63,413 nucleotides of DNA from Sulfuritalea sp. GTDB taxonomy: Bacteria > Pseudomonadota > Gammaproteobacteria > Burkholderiales > Rhodocyclaceae. Below, piece after piece: positions 44,431 through 54,925 of this stretch. The number at the start of each line of letters is the position of its first letter. The first letter of the stretch is position 1. The stretch is from the NCBI GenBank assembly GCA_022842325.1, contig JALHPU010000025.1:1-63413 (forward strand). Direction: 5' to 3'. The position numbers and the translations under genes are program-made. The notes under the pieces are model-generated. The model was not told where the DNA came from and searched no databases. It worked only from the letters and a program-made list of their open reading frames with translations.

Positions 44431-45582
44431 ATGGGGCAGCACGGACGCCTGTCTGCCTGGTACTTCTGGTACTTCGCTTTTATCGGCGCGTTCCTGCCGT
44501 ATTTCGCGCTTTACCTGCAATCCATCGGCCTTTCCGCCGGCCGCATCGCGGTGCTGATGTCGCTCGGCCAGTTCATGCGTTTGCTGGCGCCTCTGCTGTG
44601 GAGCTGGCTGGCCGACAGCGGCGGCCGGCGCGTGCGCATCGTGGTCGCTTCGACCGCGGCATCCCTGGCGAGTTTTTCCGTGGTGTTCCTGACCCAGGAT
44701 TTCGTCGGCCTGCTGATCGGCATGGCGATCCTGCATTTCTTCTGGAGCGCATCGCTGCCGCTGGTCGAGGCCCTGACTCTGGGGCATCTGGCGGCCAATC
44801 CGGAGCGTTATGGCCGCATCCGGCTGTGGGGCTCGGTGGGATTCATCATCACGGTGATGGGCGTCGGCCTGCTGCTCGATGCGGCGCCGATCCGTTCCCA
44901 GCTCTGGGTCAGCTGGGCCCTGCTGCTGGGCACCCTGATCAGCGCCCTGACGCTGACCGAAGCGAAGGGCCATGCCGGTCAGGTCGCGGGCCCGATCATC
45001 GAGGTGCTGCGCCAGCGCAAGGTGGTGTTCCTGCTCGCCGCCGGCCTGTTCATGACGGCGGCGCACGGCGCGCTCTACGTTTTTTACTCGATTCATCTGG
45101 TGGCACAAGGCTATGACAAAACGCTGGTCGGCCTGCTGTGGACCCTGGGCGTGGTGGCCGAGATCCTGGTTTTCCTGCTGATGCCGCGAATTTCGCTGCG
45201 GGTTTCCATGCGCCAGATTCTGCTCGCCTGCTTCGCCCTGGCCGTGCTGCGCTTCCTGCTGATCGGCTGGGCCGTGGAGTACATCGGCGTGCTGGTGGTC
45301 GCGCAGTTGCTGCATGGCGCGAGCTTCGGCGCCCATCATGCGGCGACCATGGCGGCGCTCCAGCGCTGGTTCGTGGCCGGCCAGCAGGCCAGGGCCCAGG
45401 CGCTGTACGGCAGCGTGGCCTATGGCGCGGGCGGTCTGGGCGGTGCCCTCTTGGCCGGCGCCTTGTGGGACAGCGCCGGCGCCGGGATCACCTTCAGCGC
45501 CGCTTCCGTGCTGGCCCTGATTGGCCTGATTCTGGTCTGGCGCGGTGTTCCCGGTGATTCGGCGGCTGCGGCTGTGCGATAA
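44431..45582 (+). CDS. MFS transporter (MFS_1-like, LacY/HcaT type)
   Basis: The ATG at 44431 gives 383 residues with 12 helices. The first helix (WYFWYFAFIGAFLPYFALYL) and the loop motif WLADSGGRRVRIV are of the LacY-like group that includes HcaT. Substrate unknown. An upstream GTG at 44422 is possible. The gene ends directly before leuC but is probably not functionally tied to leucine synthesis. Confidence 0.85.
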   Translation: MGQHGRLSAWYFWYFAFIGAFLPYFALYLQSIGLSAGRIAVLMSLGQFMRLLAPLLWSWLADSGGRRVRIVVASTAASLASFSVVFLTQDFVGLLIGMAILHFFWSASLPLVEALTLGHLAANPERYGRIRLWGSVGFIITVMGVGLLLDAAPIRSQLWVSWALLLGTLISALTLTEAKGHAGQVAGPIIEVLRQRKVVFLLAAGLFMTAAHGALYVFYSIHLVAQGYDKTLVGLLWTLGVVAEILVFLLMPRISLRVSMRQILLACFALAVLRFLLIGWAVEYIGVLVVAQLLHGASFGAHHAATMAALQRWFVAGQQARAQALYGSVAYGAGGLGGALLAGALWDSAGAGITFSAASVLALIGLILVWRGVPGDSAAAAVR

Positions 45583-45612
45583 TTGCCGACCCCCGCAGAC
45601 GCAGCTGAAATC

Positions 45613-47019
45613 ATGGCAAAGACGCTATACGAGAAACTCTGGGACAGTCACGTGGTGCACGTCGAAGACGACGGCACGGCGCTGCTTTACATCGATCGCC
45701 ACCTGGTGCACGAGGTGACCAGCCCGCAGGCCTTCGAAGGACTGAAACTTGCCGGGCGCAAGGTCTGGCGGGTCTCGTCCATCGTCGCCACGGCCGATCA
45801 CAACACGCCGACTTCGCACTGGGAGCGCGGCATCCTCGATCCGATCTCGCGCCAGCAGGTGGAAACCCTGGACGCCAACATCCGCGAAGTGGGTGCGCTG
45901 GCCTACTTCCCGTTCAAGGACAAGCGCCAGGGCATCGTCCATGTCGTCGGCCCGGAGAACGGCGCGACGCTGCCGGGCATGACCGTGGTCTGCGGCGACT
46001 CGCATACCTCGACGCACGGCGCCTTCGCCTGCCTGGCCCACGGCATCGGCACCTCGGAAGTCGAGCATGTGCTGGCGACGCAATGCCTGCTGCAGAAGAA
46101 GTCGAAGACCATGCTGGTCAGGATCGAGGGCAAAGTCGGCGCCGGCGTCACGGCGAAGGACCTCGTGCTGGCCCTGATCGGGCGCATCGGCACCGCGGGC
46201 GGCAACGGTTATGCCATCGAGTTCGGCGGTTCGGCGATCAGAGCGCTGTCCATGGAAGGCCGCATGACGGTCTGCAACATGGCCATCGAGGCCGGTGCCC
46301 GGGTCGGCTTCGTAGCCGCGGACGAGACCACCATCGCCTACCTTCAGGGCCGCAATTTTGCGCCCAAGGGCGCGGATTGGGACAAGGCCGTGGCCTACTG
46401 GCGCACGCTGGTGTCGGATGCCGATGCGAGTTTCGACCAGGTGATCGAGCTGGATGCGCGCCAGATCGTGCCGCAGGTGACCTGGGGTACGTCTCCCGAA
46501 ATGGTCACCGGGATCGACGGCACGGTGCCGGCGCCCGAGGACTTCAAGGACCCGGTCAAGAGCGAGGGTGTGGCGCGTGCGCTGCAGTACATGGGCCTGA
46601 CGCCGCGCATGCGCATCGACCAGATCCCGATCGACAAGGTCTTCATCGGTTCCTGCACCAATTCGCGCATCGAGGACCTGCGCGCCGCCGCCGCCGTGGC
46701 CAAGGGGCGCAAAGTGGCGGCCAACGTCAAGCTGGCGCTGGTGGTGCCCGGTTCCGGCCTGATCAAGGAGCAGGCCGAGGCCGAGGGCCTGGACAAGATT
46801 TTCATCGCGGCCGGATTCGAATGGCGGCAGCCGGGTTGTTCCATGTGCCTGGCCATGAATGACGACCGCCTCAATCCCGGCGAACGCTGCGCCTCGACCT
46901 CGAACCGCAATTTCGAGGGACGCCAGGGCGCGGGCGGCCGCACCCATCTCGTCAGTCCGGCGATGGCGGCCGCTGCCGCGATCGCCGGACGTTTTGCCGA
47001 TGTCCGTGAATTGTTCTAA
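45613..47019 (+). CDS. leuC: 3-isopropylmalate dehydratase large subunit
   Basis: A 468-residue enzyme. The 4Fe-4S ligands are [10 protein letters not shown] near residue 348 and CSMCLAMN near 410. [20 protein letters not shown] and [17 protein letters not shown] are also conserved. With LeuD it isomerises isopropylmalate in leucine synthesis. The start at 45613 ([16 protein letters not shown]) fits the family; the upstream extension does not. Confidence 0.97.
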   Translation: MAKTLYEKLWDSHVVHVEDDGTALLYIDRHLVHEVTSPQAFEGLKLAGRKVWRVSSIVATADHNTPTSHWERGILDPISRQQVETLDANIREVGALAYFPFKDKRQGIVHVVGPENGATLPGMTVVCGDSHTSTHGAFACLAHGIGTSEVEHVLATQCLLQKKSKTMLVRIEGKVGAGVTAKDLVLALIGRIGTAGGNGYAIEFGGSAIRALSMEGRMTVCNMAIEAGARVGFVAADETTIAYLQGRNFAPKGADWDKAVAYWRTLVSDADASFDQVIELDARQIVPQVTWGTSPEMVTGIDGTVPAPEDFKDPVKSEGVARALQYMGLTPRMRIDQIPIDKVFIGSCTNSRIEDLRAAAAVAKGRKVAANVKLALVVPGSGLIKEQAEAEGLDKIFIAAGFEWRQPGCSMCLAMNDDRLNPGERCASTSNRNFEGRQGAGGRTHLVSPAMAAAAAIAGRFADVRELF

Positions 47020-47029
47020 GGAGAAGACC

Positions 47030-47149
47030 ATGTCCCGCATTCTTGCCGCCTGCGCCCTGATGCTCGTCCTGTCCGCCTGCAATACCGTGGAAGGCATCGG
47101 CAAAGACATCAAGAAGGGTGGCGAAGCCATCCAGAAGTCGACCAAGTAA
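47030..47149 (+). CDS. Entericidin-like small lipoprotein
   Basis: A 39-residue peptide ([20 protein letters not shown]) with a short signal ending in the lipobox LSAC, so the Cys would be lipidated. The short amphipathic tail ([16 protein letters not shown]) is entericidin-like. It lies between leuC and leuD, ten bases from leuC and overlapping leuD by one base (TAATG); this placement recurs in betaproteobacteria. Too short for most ORF callers. Confidence 0.8.
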   Translation: MSRILAACALMLVLSACNTVEGIGKDIKKGGEAIQKSTK

Positions 47150-47787
47150 TGGAAAAATTCATCAAACTCGATGGTCTCGTGGTGCCGCTCGATCGCGCCA
47201 ACGTCGATACCGACGCCATCATCCCCAAGCAGTTCCTCAAGTCGATCAAGCGTTCCGGCTTCGGCCCCAACGCCTTCGACGAGTGGCGCTACATGGATCA
47301 CGGCGAACCGGGACAGGACACCGCGCAGCGCACCCGGAACCCGAATTTCGTGCTCAACCAGGAGCGCTACCAGGGCGCCGCTATCCTGCTCGCCCGCAGC
47401 AACTTCGGTTGTGGCTCGTCGCGCGAGCACGCGCCGTGGGCGCTCTACGACTTCGGCTTGCGCGCGATCGTCGGCGAATCCTTCGCCGACATCTTCTTCA
47501 ACAACTGCTTCAAGAACGGCCTGCTGCCGATTGTGCTGCCCAAGGCCGAGATCGATGCCCTGTTCGGACTGACCGAGCATACGCCGGGCTATCGCCTGAC
47601 CATCGACCTGCCGGCGCAACGTGTTGTACGTCCGGATGGTCATTCAATTCCCTTCGAAGTCGATGCTTTCCGCAAGGAATGCATGCTCAACGGCTGGGAC
47701 GACATCGGTCTTACTTTGCGCCATGCCGAGAAGATTCGCGAATTCGAGGCGCGTCGCCGCACCGAGCAACCCTGGCTGTTTGCCTGA
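47149..47787 (+). CDS. leuD: 3-isopropylmalate dehydratase small subunit
   Basis: A 212-residue protein with the substrate loop [19 protein letters not shown] near residue 83 and [17 protein letters not shown]. It completes the isomerase with LeuC. TAATG overlap with the lipoprotein gene couples its translation. leuB follows in 10 bases. Confidence 0.97.
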   Translation: MEKFIKLDGLVVPLDRANVDTDAIIPKQFLKSIKRSGFGPNAFDEWRYMDHGEPGQDTAQRTRNPNFVLNQERYQGAAILLARSNFGCGSSREHAPWALYDFGLRAIVGESFADIFFNNCFKNGLLPIVLPKAEIDALFGLTEHTPGYRLTIDLPAQRVVRPDGHSIPFEVDAFRKECMLNGWDDIGLTLRHAEKIREFEARRRTEQPWLFA

Positions 47788-47797
47788 AAGAAACTCA

Positions 47798-48862
47798 ATG
47801 AAAATATGCGTTTTGCCCGGTGATGGCATCGGGCCGGAAATCATTGCCGAGGCCGTCCGTGTCCTCAAGGCGCTCGATCTCAAACTGGAGATGGAGGAAG
47901 CCCTGCTCGGCGGCTGTGCGGTGGACGCCACCGGCAGCCCCTATCCGGACGCGACGCAGAAGCTGGCGCTGGCCGCCGATGCCGTGCTGCTCGGCGCCGT
48001 GGGCGGCCCGCAATGGGACAACAATCCGCGCGAGCAGCGGCCGGAGCGCGGACTGCTGGGCATCCGCAAGCAGCTTGGACTGTTCGCCAACCTGCGCCCG
48101 GCCATTCTCTATCCCGAGCTGGCCAATGCGTCCACGCTCAAGCCCGAGGTGGTGGCCGGCCTCGACATCCTGATCGTGCGCGAACTCACCGGCGACATCT
48201 ACTTCGGTCAGCCGCGCGGCATCGAGCTGCGCACCATAGACGGTCAACAGCAGCGCTTCGGCTTCAACACCATGCACTACAGCGAGAGCGAAATCCGCCG
48301 CATCCTGCGCGTGGCCTTCGAGGCGGCGAAGAAGCGCAATCGCAAGGTCTGCTCGGTGGACAAGATGAACGTGCTCGAATGCACCCAGCTCTGGCGCGAC
48401 GTGGCGATCGAAACGGCGCAGGACTATCCCGATGTCGAGCTGTCGCACATGCTGGTGGATAACGCGGCGATGCAACTGGTGAAGAACCCCAAGCAGTTCG
48501 ACGTCATGGTCACCGGCAACATGTTCGGCGACATCCTGTCGGACGAGGCCTCGATGCTGACCGGATCGATCGGCATGCTGCCGTCGGCCTCGCTCGATGC
48601 CAACAACAAGGGTTTGTACGAGCCCTCGCACGGCTCGGCGCCGGACATCGCCGGCAAGGGGGTGGCCAATCCGCTGGCGACCATCCTGTCCGCGGCCATG
48701 ATGCTGCGCTACACTTTTGGCAACGAGGACGCTGCCCTGCGGATCGAGGGTGCCGTGAAGAAAGTCCTTGCGCAGGGTTTCCGTACCGGCGACATTTACG
48801 AGTCGGGAACGAAAAAAGTCGGTACCCGGGAAATGGGCGATGCTGTACTCGCCGCACTGTAA
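47798..48862 (+). CDS. leuB: 3-isopropylmalate dehydrogenase
   Basis: A 354-residue NAD-dependent dehydrogenase. [10 protein letters not shown] at the N terminus, [16 protein letters not shown], and [29 protein letters not shown] near 245 mark the family. It makes ketoisocaproate from isopropylmalate. Its start at 47798 ([12 protein letters not shown]) fits; asd follows 21 bases downstream. Confidence 0.97.
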   Translation: MKICVLPGDGIGPEIIAEAVRVLKALDLKLEMEEALLGGCAVDATGSPYPDATQKLALAADAVLLGAVGGPQWDNNPREQRPERGLLGIRKQLGLFANLRPAILYPELANASTLKPEVVAGLDILIVRELTGDIYFGQPRGIELRTIDGQQQRFGFNTMHYSESEIRRILRVAFEAAKKRNRKVCSVDKMNVLECTQLWRDVAIETAQDYPDVELSHMLVDNAAMQLVKNPKQFDVMVTGNMFGDILSDEASMLTGSIGMLPSASLDANNKGLYEPSHGSAPDIAGKGVANPLATILSAAMMLRYTFGNEDAALRIEGAVKKVLAQGFRTGDIYESGTKKVGTREMGDAVLAAL

Positions 48863-48883
48863 TTCGATAGCGAAAGATTGATC

Positions 48884-50002
48884 ATGAAGCGTGTTGGTCT
48901 GGTGGGTTGGCGGGGTATGGTGGGTTCGGTCCTGATGCAGCGCATGCGGGAGGAGGGCGATTTCGCCCATATCGAGCCGGTGTTTTTCACGACATCGAAC
49001 CCGGGCGGCAAGGCGCCGGACTTCGCCGTCGGCGCGCCGCCGCTCAAGGATGCGAAGAGCATCGATGAGCTGAAGGCGCTCGACATCATCATCAGCTGCC
49101 AGGGCGGCGACTACACCACGGAAGTCTTCCCCAAGCTGCGTGCGGCTGGCTGGACCGGCCACTGGATCGATGCGGCGTCCAGCCTGCGCATGAAGGACGA
49201 CTGCGTGATCATCCTCGACCCGGTGAATCTTGACGTGATCAAGGACAGCCTGGCCAGGGGCGGGCGCAACTGGATCGGCGGCAACTGCACGGTGAGCCTG
49301 ATGATGATGGCCCTGGGCGGCCTGTTCAAGGCCGGGCTGATCGAGTGGATGACGTCGATGACCTATCAGGCTGCCTCCGGTGCCGGCGCGCAGAACATGC
49401 GCGAACTGCTGGCGCAGATGGGCGAGACGCATCGCGTGGTGAAGAACCTGCTCGACGATCCGGCATCGGCGATTCTCGACATCGACCGCGAGGTAGCCGG
49501 CATCCTGCGCGACGAGGGTTTCCCCACGGCCAACTTCGGTGTACCGCTGGCCGGTTCGCTGATTCCGTGGATTGACAAGGATCTCGGCAACGGCCAGAGC
49601 CGCGAGGAATGGAAGGGGCAGGCCGAAACCAACAAGATCCTGGGTCGCGATGGTCACAATGCCGTGCCGATTCCGGTGGATGGGTTGTGCGTACGGATCG
49701 GCGCGATGCGTTGCCACTCGCAGGCACTGACCATCAAACTTGTCCGGGATGTACCGCTGGACGAGGTCAATGGCATCCTGGCGGCCCACAACGATTGGGT
49801 CAAGGTGGTGCCCAACCAGCGCGAGATCACGCTCAAGGAGCTGACGCCAACGGCAGTGACCGGGACCTTGAGTGTCCCTGTGGGGCGCCTGCGCAAACTC
49901 AGCATGGGTCCGGAGTATCTGTCGGCCTTTACGGTTGGCGATCAACTGCTTTGGGGCGCGGCCGAACCCTTGCGCCGCATGCTGCGTATTCTGTTGGATT
50001 GA
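48884..50002 (+). CDS. asd: Aspartate-semialdehyde dehydrogenase
   Basis: A 372-residue enzyme of the gram-negative type. [14 protein letters not shown] binds NADP; the catalytic Cys is in [15 protein letters not shown] near residue 130. It supplies the precursor of lysine, threonine and methionine. Start at the ATG at 48884 ([14 protein letters not shown]). It closes the leu run and probably ends the operon before fimV. Confidence 0.97.
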   Translation: MKRVGLVGWRGMVGSVLMQRMREEGDFAHIEPVFFTTSNPGGKAPDFAVGAPPLKDAKSIDELKALDIIISCQGGDYTTEVFPKLRAAGWTGHWIDAASSLRMKDDCVIILDPVNLDVIKDSLARGGRNWIGGNCTVSLMMMALGGLFKAGLIEWMTSMTYQAASGAGAQNMRELLAQMGETHRVVKNLLDDPASAILDIDREVAGILRDEGFPTANFGVPLAGSLIPWIDKDLGNGQSREEWKGQAETNKILGRDGHNAVPIPVDGLCVRIGAMRCHSQALTIKLVRDVPLDEVNGILAAHNDWVKVVPNQREITLKELTPTAVTGTLSVPVGRLRKLSMGPEYLSAFTVGDQLLWGAAEPLRRMLRILLD

Positions 50003-50181
50003 TGTAGCGCATCGGATGCGGCCGGGATGTAACAAGAAGGTTGAGCTTGCATCGCTAACATCATGATGTTATTTTAGTTACAAAGCTTTGCTTGACGCCG
50101 AAGACCGCGCGGGACTCTGTACCCGCCTTCTGCGAGGCCATAAAGCTGGCGTTGCCTCCACTGAAGCTTCGTTTTGATAAT

Positions 50182-52869
50182 ATGAAATACAGATCGTCGG
50201 GAGTCACAGTGCGCAATACTGACAAGCCAAATCGTCTCAAGGCCACGCTCATTGCGGCGGCGATTGCGGTCCTGCCTCTGGCGACACACGCTGCCGGGCT
50301 GGGAAAGATCACGGTGTTATCGGCCTTGGGGCAACCGCTCAGGGCCGAGCTTGAAGTTACCGCAACCCGCGACGAAGCCACTTCCCTGGTCGCCAAGGTT
50401 GCTGCAGCCGAAGCCTTTCGTCAGGCTGGAATCGAATATTCGCCTGCCTTGGCGAATCTGCGCTTTTCCCGTGACATCAAGGAACGCGGTGGTCGTCGCT
50501 ACCTCGAAATCAGCACCGATCGTCCCCTGAACGAGCCATTCATCGACATGCTGGTCGAGTTGAGCTGGGCTTCGGGGCGTCTGGTTCGCGAGTACACTTT
50601 CCTGCTCGATCCGCCTGACCTGGCGGCTAAAGCCCCCCCCGTGCCGGTTGCTGCGCCTGAAGTGCGGACCGAGCCCGCACCCGCCAGGCCGCCGGAAAGG
50701 CCGGCTGCTTCGGTTTCGGAAACCCGTCCGGTCGTAGCGAGCCCTCCGCCGGCATCGATCCGGCCGACCCCCAGGCCGGCTTCGGATAACTTGCGTACTG
50801 TGGTTACGGGCGACACTCTGGGCAAGATAGCGGCACAGACCAAGCCGGAGGGTGTCAGCCTGGATCAGATGCTGGTCGCATTGTTCCGCAGCAACAGGGA
50901 CGTCTTTGATGCTGGCAACATGAACCGCCTCAAGGCCGGCAAGATTCTTTCCATTCCCGATGCCGAAACGGCGCGAACGGTTGATGCAAATGAAGCGCGC
51001 CGGGAAATTGTCGCCCAGGCAGCCGATTTCAATGCCTATCGACAGCGCTTGGCAGCGGCCGCGGCGGCTGCAGATCCCGCCAGGGATCAGACCGCGAAGC
51101 AGGCGGTTAGCGGCAAAATTGCGCCCAAAGTCGAAGATAAGGCTCCGGTGGCAACGGGCAAGGACAAGCTGGAAGTCTCGCGTACGGAAACGGCACGGGA
51201 TGCCAAAGGCAAGCCCCTGCAGGGCCGCATAACGGCGCTCGAAGAGGACCTCGTGTCGCGTGAACGGGCCCTCAAGGAAGCCAGCGGTCGTATCGCGGAA
51301 CTGGAAAAGAATCTTAGCGATCTGCAGAAACTTGCAGCCATCAAGAGCCAGTCCGGTGCCGATCTGCAGAAGGCTGCTGCGGCGCCCGCAGCTAAGCCCG
51401 CAGAAGCGTCCAAGCCAGTTGAAGCCGCCAAGCCCGCCGAGCCCCCGAAGGCAGCCGAAGCCGCGAAACCGGCCGATGCCGCGAAACCGGCTGATGCCGC
51501 GAAACCGGCCGATGCCGCCGCGCCAGCGCCCGAAACTCCGAAACCGGTCGCGGCAGCCAAGCCGCCTGCGCCGGCGAAGAAAGTGGTTCCCCCGCCGCCT
51601 CCGCCCGAACCGGATTTCATCGAGGAGAACGCGCCCCTGGTGTTTGGCGGCGGCGCGTTGCTGGCGCTCCTGTTCGGATGGCTGGGAATTACCGCCTACC
51701 GCAGGAAGCGTGCGGCGAATGTGCAATCCGCTGCACCGATTCTGGAAACCGATCTGTCGGCGCATTCGGTGTTCAGCACGACCAGCACGAGCGTAGCGCC
51801 TCCCCCGAGCGAGCAGGAGACCAGCCAGTTCAGCACCACCGCGATGGGCATGGCTGCGAGCCAGGAGACGGTGGATCCGGTGGTTGAGGCCGATACCTTC
51901 CTGGCCTTCGGCCGTGATGCTCAGGCCGAAGAAATTCTCCTGGAAGCGCTCAAGACCGAACCGCAGCGCCAGGCAATTCATCTGAAGCTGCTTGACATCT
52001 ACCTAGCGCGCAAGGATGCCGTGCGTTTCGAAGAGGTCGCGCAGGATCTGCATGCCCTGACGGGTGGCACGGGTGACGTCTGGAACAAGGTTGCCGCCAT
52101 GGGGGTCATCCTCGCTCCGGGATCCTCCCTCTATGCCAGCGCCGCGCCGGCGGAGCCGGAAGCGGTATCTGCCACTGCGCCAGACCTGGGTGCGACGATG
52201 GTCATGGGCGAAACCCCTCCGGTCGAGGTGCAAACGCCAGCGGCGGCCGCTTCTCCTGCCCTGGACTTCGATCTGGATATTGGAACAGCTCCGGCGGCCG
52301 CCGCAGCGCCTGCCACTGCGGCGCCCGAAGTGGCAGGTCTGGATTTCGATCTTGATCTGGGTGCCCCCGCGACTGAGTCATCGCCTCAGGCTGCGGGCGC
52401 GGCAGCAGTCAAGAGCGATGAGCCCGGCGCGCTCGACATCGACTTCGACATGCCGGCGAAGGAGACAGCGGCTGAACCGCAGGCGTCTGCCCCCGTGCCG
52501 GCGGTACCCGCCGCCGCTGCGGCCGATTCCGGCAGCATCGATTTCGATTTCGACCTGGGAAACAGCGATTCCAAGGCTGCCGCACCTCTGCCCGAAATGT
52601 CTATTGACATTTCGATGCCGCCCGCGGCACCGGAAGCACCACCACTGGATCTCGGTGGCATCAGTCTGGACCTCGATACTCCGGCAGGCACTGCACCGGC
52701 CGCCGACATTGCCGACAATCCGGAAGTGGCGACCAAGCTCGAACTGGCGGCGGCCTATGAGGAAATGGGCGATCACGACGGCGCCCGCGAACTGCTCCAG
52801 GAAGCCGTGAATGAAGGCAGTCCGGCGCAGCAGGAAGTGGCGCGCGCCAAACTTGCCAGCTTCGGCTGA
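50182..52869 (+). CDS. fimV: FimV/HubP-like peptidoglycan-binding polar protein
   Basis: An 895-residue protein. A signal-like stretch near residue 25-40 (LIAAAIAVLPLATHA) precedes the FimV core (LGKITVLSALGQPLRAELEV), and a LysM domain lies near residue 215 (LRTVVTGDTLGKIAAQTKP). A Pro/Ala/Lys-rich linker with a tandem repeat, one TM helix (VFGGGALLALLFGWLGI) and the conserved C-terminal TPR-like piece (ATKLELAAAYEEMGDHDGA) follow. FimV organises pili and polarity proteins. The ATG at 50182 is preferred; a GTG at 50209 would also keep the signal. Confidence 0.9.
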   Translation: MKYRSSGVTVRNTDKPNRLKATLIAAAIAVLPLATHAAGLGKITVLSALGQPLRAELEVTATRDEATSLVAKVAAAEAFRQAGIEYSPALANLRFSRDIKERGGRRYLEISTDRPLNEPFIDMLVELSWASGRLVREYTFLLDPPDLAAKAPPVPVAAPEVRTEPAPARPPERPAASVSETRPVVASPPPASIRPTPRPASDNLRTVVTGDTLGKIAAQTKPEGVSLDQMLVALFRSNRDVFDAGNMNRLKAGKILSIPDAETARTVDANEARREIVAQAADFNAYRQRLAAAAAAADPARDQTAKQAVSGKIAPKVEDKAPVATGKDKLEVSRTETARDAKGKPLQGRITALEEDLVSRERALKEASGRIAELEKNLSDLQKLAAIKSQSGADLQKAAAAPAAKPAEASKPVEAAKPAEPPKAAEAAKPADAAKPADAAKPADAAAPAPETPKPVAAAKPPAPAKKVVPPPPPPEPDFIEENAPLVFGGGALLALLFGWLGITAYRRKRAANVQSAAPILETDLSAHSVFSTTSTSVAPPPSEQETSQFSTTAMGMAASQETVDPVVEADTFLAFGRDAQAEEILLEALKTEPQRQAIHLKLLDIYLARKDAVRFEEVAQDLHALTGGTGDVWNKVAAMGVILAPGSSLYASAAPAEPEAVSATAPDLGATMVMGETPPVEVQTPAAAASPALDFDLDIGTAPAAAAAPATAAPEVAGLDFDLDLGAPATESSPQAAGAAAVKSDEPGALDIDFDMPAKETAAEPQASAPVPAVPAAAAADSGSIDFDFDLGNSDSKAAAPLPEMSIDISMPPAAPEAPPLDLGGISLDLDTPAGTAPAADIADNPEVATKLELAAAYEEMGDHDGARELLQEAVNEGSPAQQEVARAKLASFG
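51460..51513 (+). repeat. Tandem repeat of 18 bases in fimV
   Basis: Three copies of an 18-base unit beginning GCCGCGAAACCGG, encoding AAKPAD three times; the middle copy differs by one silent base. A degenerate copy precedes it. Such repeats vary in number between strains. Confidence 0.85.
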
Positions 52870-52882
52870 GCGACCACGTACT

Positions 52883-52902
52883 CCCGGCGCCTGCGCGCCG
52901 GG
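52883..52902 (+). terminator. Hairpin after fimV
   Basis: Perfect arms CCCGGCGC and GCGCCGGG with loop CTGC lie 14 bases beyond the fimV stop codon. No T-run follows, so it may be a weak terminator or RNA-stability element. Confidence 0.45.
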
Positions 52903-52915
52903 AACTGCTGCATCC

Positions 52916-53494
52916 GTGAAGCATCCCTATTCCGCAAGCTCCATTCTGCTGGGGCTGGCCGCCGTTCTGGCAGCCTCCTCGCGCGAGGCGACCCACTTGT
53001 TGCTGGCGAGCCTGGTCCTGATCCTGGCCGCAGTGATCACGGCGCGGCATCATTTCGGCCTACTGGTCCGGCGCAGCCGCTGGCTGGTGCTGACCCTGCT
53101 GATCCTGTTCGGCTGGTTGACGCCGGGAACGCCCTTGCCCGGCATCCCTGGCGCAAGCCAGGAAGGGCTGCTGCTGGCTGCGGAGAATCTTGGACGCCTG
53201 CTGATCGCGCTTTCCGTCGTAGCCATGCTGCTGACGGCGCTGACACCCGCCGAACTGGTCGCCGGCCTGCGCTCCTTGCTCGCGCCCCTGAGTCTGCTGG
53301 GAATGTCCCGGGATCGGATTGCCGTGCGCCTGGCCTTGACGCTGGAGGAGGTGGAAGCCTCGCGTCAAGGGCGGCGTGAAGAAGCGGATGGCCTGGCGGC
53401 CGCGCTCTCGCTGCCGGCAGCCCGCTATGGCGTCGCCGATTTCTTGCTGATCGGTCTCGCGGGTGTTTTGCTCCTGGTGGCGTGGCTGACATGA
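52916..53494 (+). CDS. EcfT/CbiQ-like membrane protein
   Basis: The GTG at 52916 (VKHPYSASSILLGLAAVLAA) gives 192 residues; an ATG start further up would overlap fimV out of frame. Four hydrophobic segments and LTALTPAELVAGLRSLLAPLSLLGM resemble the T component of energy-coupling-factor transporters (CbiQ). No ATPase or substrate-binding partner is next to it. It overlaps truA by four bases. Function unproven. Confidence 0.7.
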   Translation: MKHPYSASSILLGLAAVLAASSREATHLLLASLVLILAAVITARHHFGLLVRRSRWLVLTLLILFGWLTPGTPLPGIPGASQEGLLLAAENLGRLLIALSVVAMLLTALTPAELVAGLRSLLAPLSLLGMSRDRIAVRLALTLEEVEASRQGRREEADGLAAALSLPAARYGVADFLLIGLAGVLLLVAWLT

Positions 53495-54276
53495 GGATTG
53501 CGCTCGGACTCGAGTACGACGGTTCCGGATTCTGTGGCTGGCAGTCGCAGGCGGGCGGCGGTGCAGTGCAGGACGCCGTTGAGTCGGCGCTATCGATCGT
53601 CGCCGACGCGCCGACCCGGGTAGTCTGCGCCGGGCGCACCGATGCCGGCGTTCATGCGTTGGCGCAGGTGGTGCATTTCGATACCGAGGCGGTGCGCCCG
53701 GATACGGCCTGGGTACGCGGCGTCAACGCCCATCTGCCGGCCAGTGTTGCCGTGCGCTGGGCGCAGCCGGTATCGAGCGAGTTCCACGCGCGCTTTTCTG
53801 CCCGCGGCAGGCGCTATCGCTATGTCTTGCTGAATCGCGCCGAGCGTCCTGCGCTCTTGTCACGGCGGGTCGGCTGGTTTCATCGTCCGCTGGATGCGGA
53901 CGCCATGGCGTCCGCGGCGAGCCTGCTGCTGGGCGAGCATGATTTCTCCGCATTTCGCGCCATCGAGTGCCAGGCGAAATCGCCGGTCAAGGCCCTGCGC
54001 CGTGCCGATGTCGTGCGCCACGGCAACTTGCTGGTGTTCGACTTCGAAGCGAGCGCGTTTTTGCATCACATGGTGCGCAATATTGTCGGTGCCCTGGTCT
54101 ATGTCGGCAAGGGCGCACATCCGCCGGCATGGGTCGGCGAACTGCTGGCAGGGCGCGATCGGGCCCGTGCCGCGCCGACCTTCGAGGCCTGCGGCCTGTA
54201 TTTCGCTGCCGTCGATTATGATGCGGTCTGGCAGTTGAAAGTCGGCGCCGACGACACGGCGCTGATCCTGCCCTGA
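53491..54276 (+). CDS. truA: tRNA pseudouridine(38-40) synthase TruA
   Basis: A 261-residue enzyme. The catalytic Asp is in CAGRTDAGVHAL near residue 54; RYRYVLLNRAERPAL and FLHHMVRNIVGAL are family signatures. It modifies the anticodon stem. Start at the ATG at 53491, overlapping the preceding TGA. Its last codons (LKVGADDTALILP) coincide with a reverse copy of the dispersed-repeat core. Confidence 0.96.
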   Translation: MRIALGLEYDGSGFCGWQSQAGGGAVQDAVESALSIVADAPTRVVCAGRTDAGVHALAQVVHFDTEAVRPDTAWVRGVNAHLPASVAVRWAQPVSSEFHARFSARGRRYRYVLLNRAERPALLSRRVGWFHRPLDADAMASAASLLLGEHDFSAFRAIECQAKSPVKALRRADVVRHGNLLVFDFEASAFLHHMVRNIVGALVYVGKGAHPPAWVGELLAGRDRARAAPTFEACGLYFAAVDYDAVWQLKVGADDTALILP

Positions 54277-54280
54277 ACCC

Positions 54281-54925
54281 ATGAAACGTACCCGAATCAA
54301 GATTTGCGGCATCACCCGCGAAGAGGACCTTGCTGCGGCGATCGCCGCCGGCGCCGATGCGCTGGGCTTTGTTTTCTATGGGCCCAGTCCGCGTTACGTA
54401 ACGCCGCAGCGGGCTGCGCAGCTTCTGGCGCATGTGCCGGCTTTCGTCACCCGGGTCGGCCTTTTCGTCAATGAGCCCACAGAAAAAGTGCGCGAAATCC
54501 TGGCGCAGGTCTCGCTCGACCTGCTGCAGTTTCACGGCGATGAAGATGCGGCCTACTGTGCCGCTTTCGGCAGGCCCTGGATCAAGGCGGCGCGGGTGAA
54601 GGCGGGTTTCGATTTGTTAGAATACGCCTCCGCTTTTGCCGACGCTCCCGGGGTATGCGGCCTGTTGCTGGATGCCCATGTCGAAGGCTTTGGCGGCGGC
54701 GGCCAAACCTTCGACTGGTCGCTGATTCCGCAGTCCTTGCCCTTGCCGGTAATTCTGTCGGGGGGCTTGCATCCGGGCAACGTCGCCGAAGCGGTGCGCA
54801 GGGTGCGGCCGTGGGCGGTGGATGTCAGCAGCGGCGTCGAGAGCGCGCGGGGCATCAAGGATGTGCAAAAGATCACTGAATTCATTGCCGGAGTGCGAGA
54901 TGCAGATGCAGGACCCCCTCTATAA
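54281..54925 (+). CDS. trpF: Phosphoribosylanthranilate isomerase
   Basis: A 214-residue TIM-barrel enzyme starting [33 protein letters not shown] and [19 protein letters not shown] are conserved; [14 protein letters not shown] binds phosphate. It acts in tryptophan synthesis. It overlaps trpB by 26 bases. Confidence 0.95.
   Translation: MKRTRIKICGITREEDLAAAIAAGADALGFVFYGPSPRYVTPQRAAQLLAHVPAFVTRVGLFVNEPTEKVREILAQVSLDLLQFHGDEDAAYCAAFGRPWIKAARVKAGFDLLEYASAFADAPGVCGLLLDAHVEGFGGGGQTFDWSLIPQSLPLPVILSGGLHPGNVAEAVRRVRPWAVDVSSGVESARGIKDVQKITEFIAGVRDADAGPPL

Noticed and set aside
46127..46155. Reverse match to the dispersed repeat core inside leuC
   Set aside because: The residues encoded ([13 protein letters not shown]) are those expected in LeuC, so the match is best explained by coding constraint and G+C-rich codons.
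54237..54262. Reverse match to the repeat at the 3' end of truA
   Set aside because: Opposite orientation to all intergenic copies and inside the coding region; not counted as a copy.
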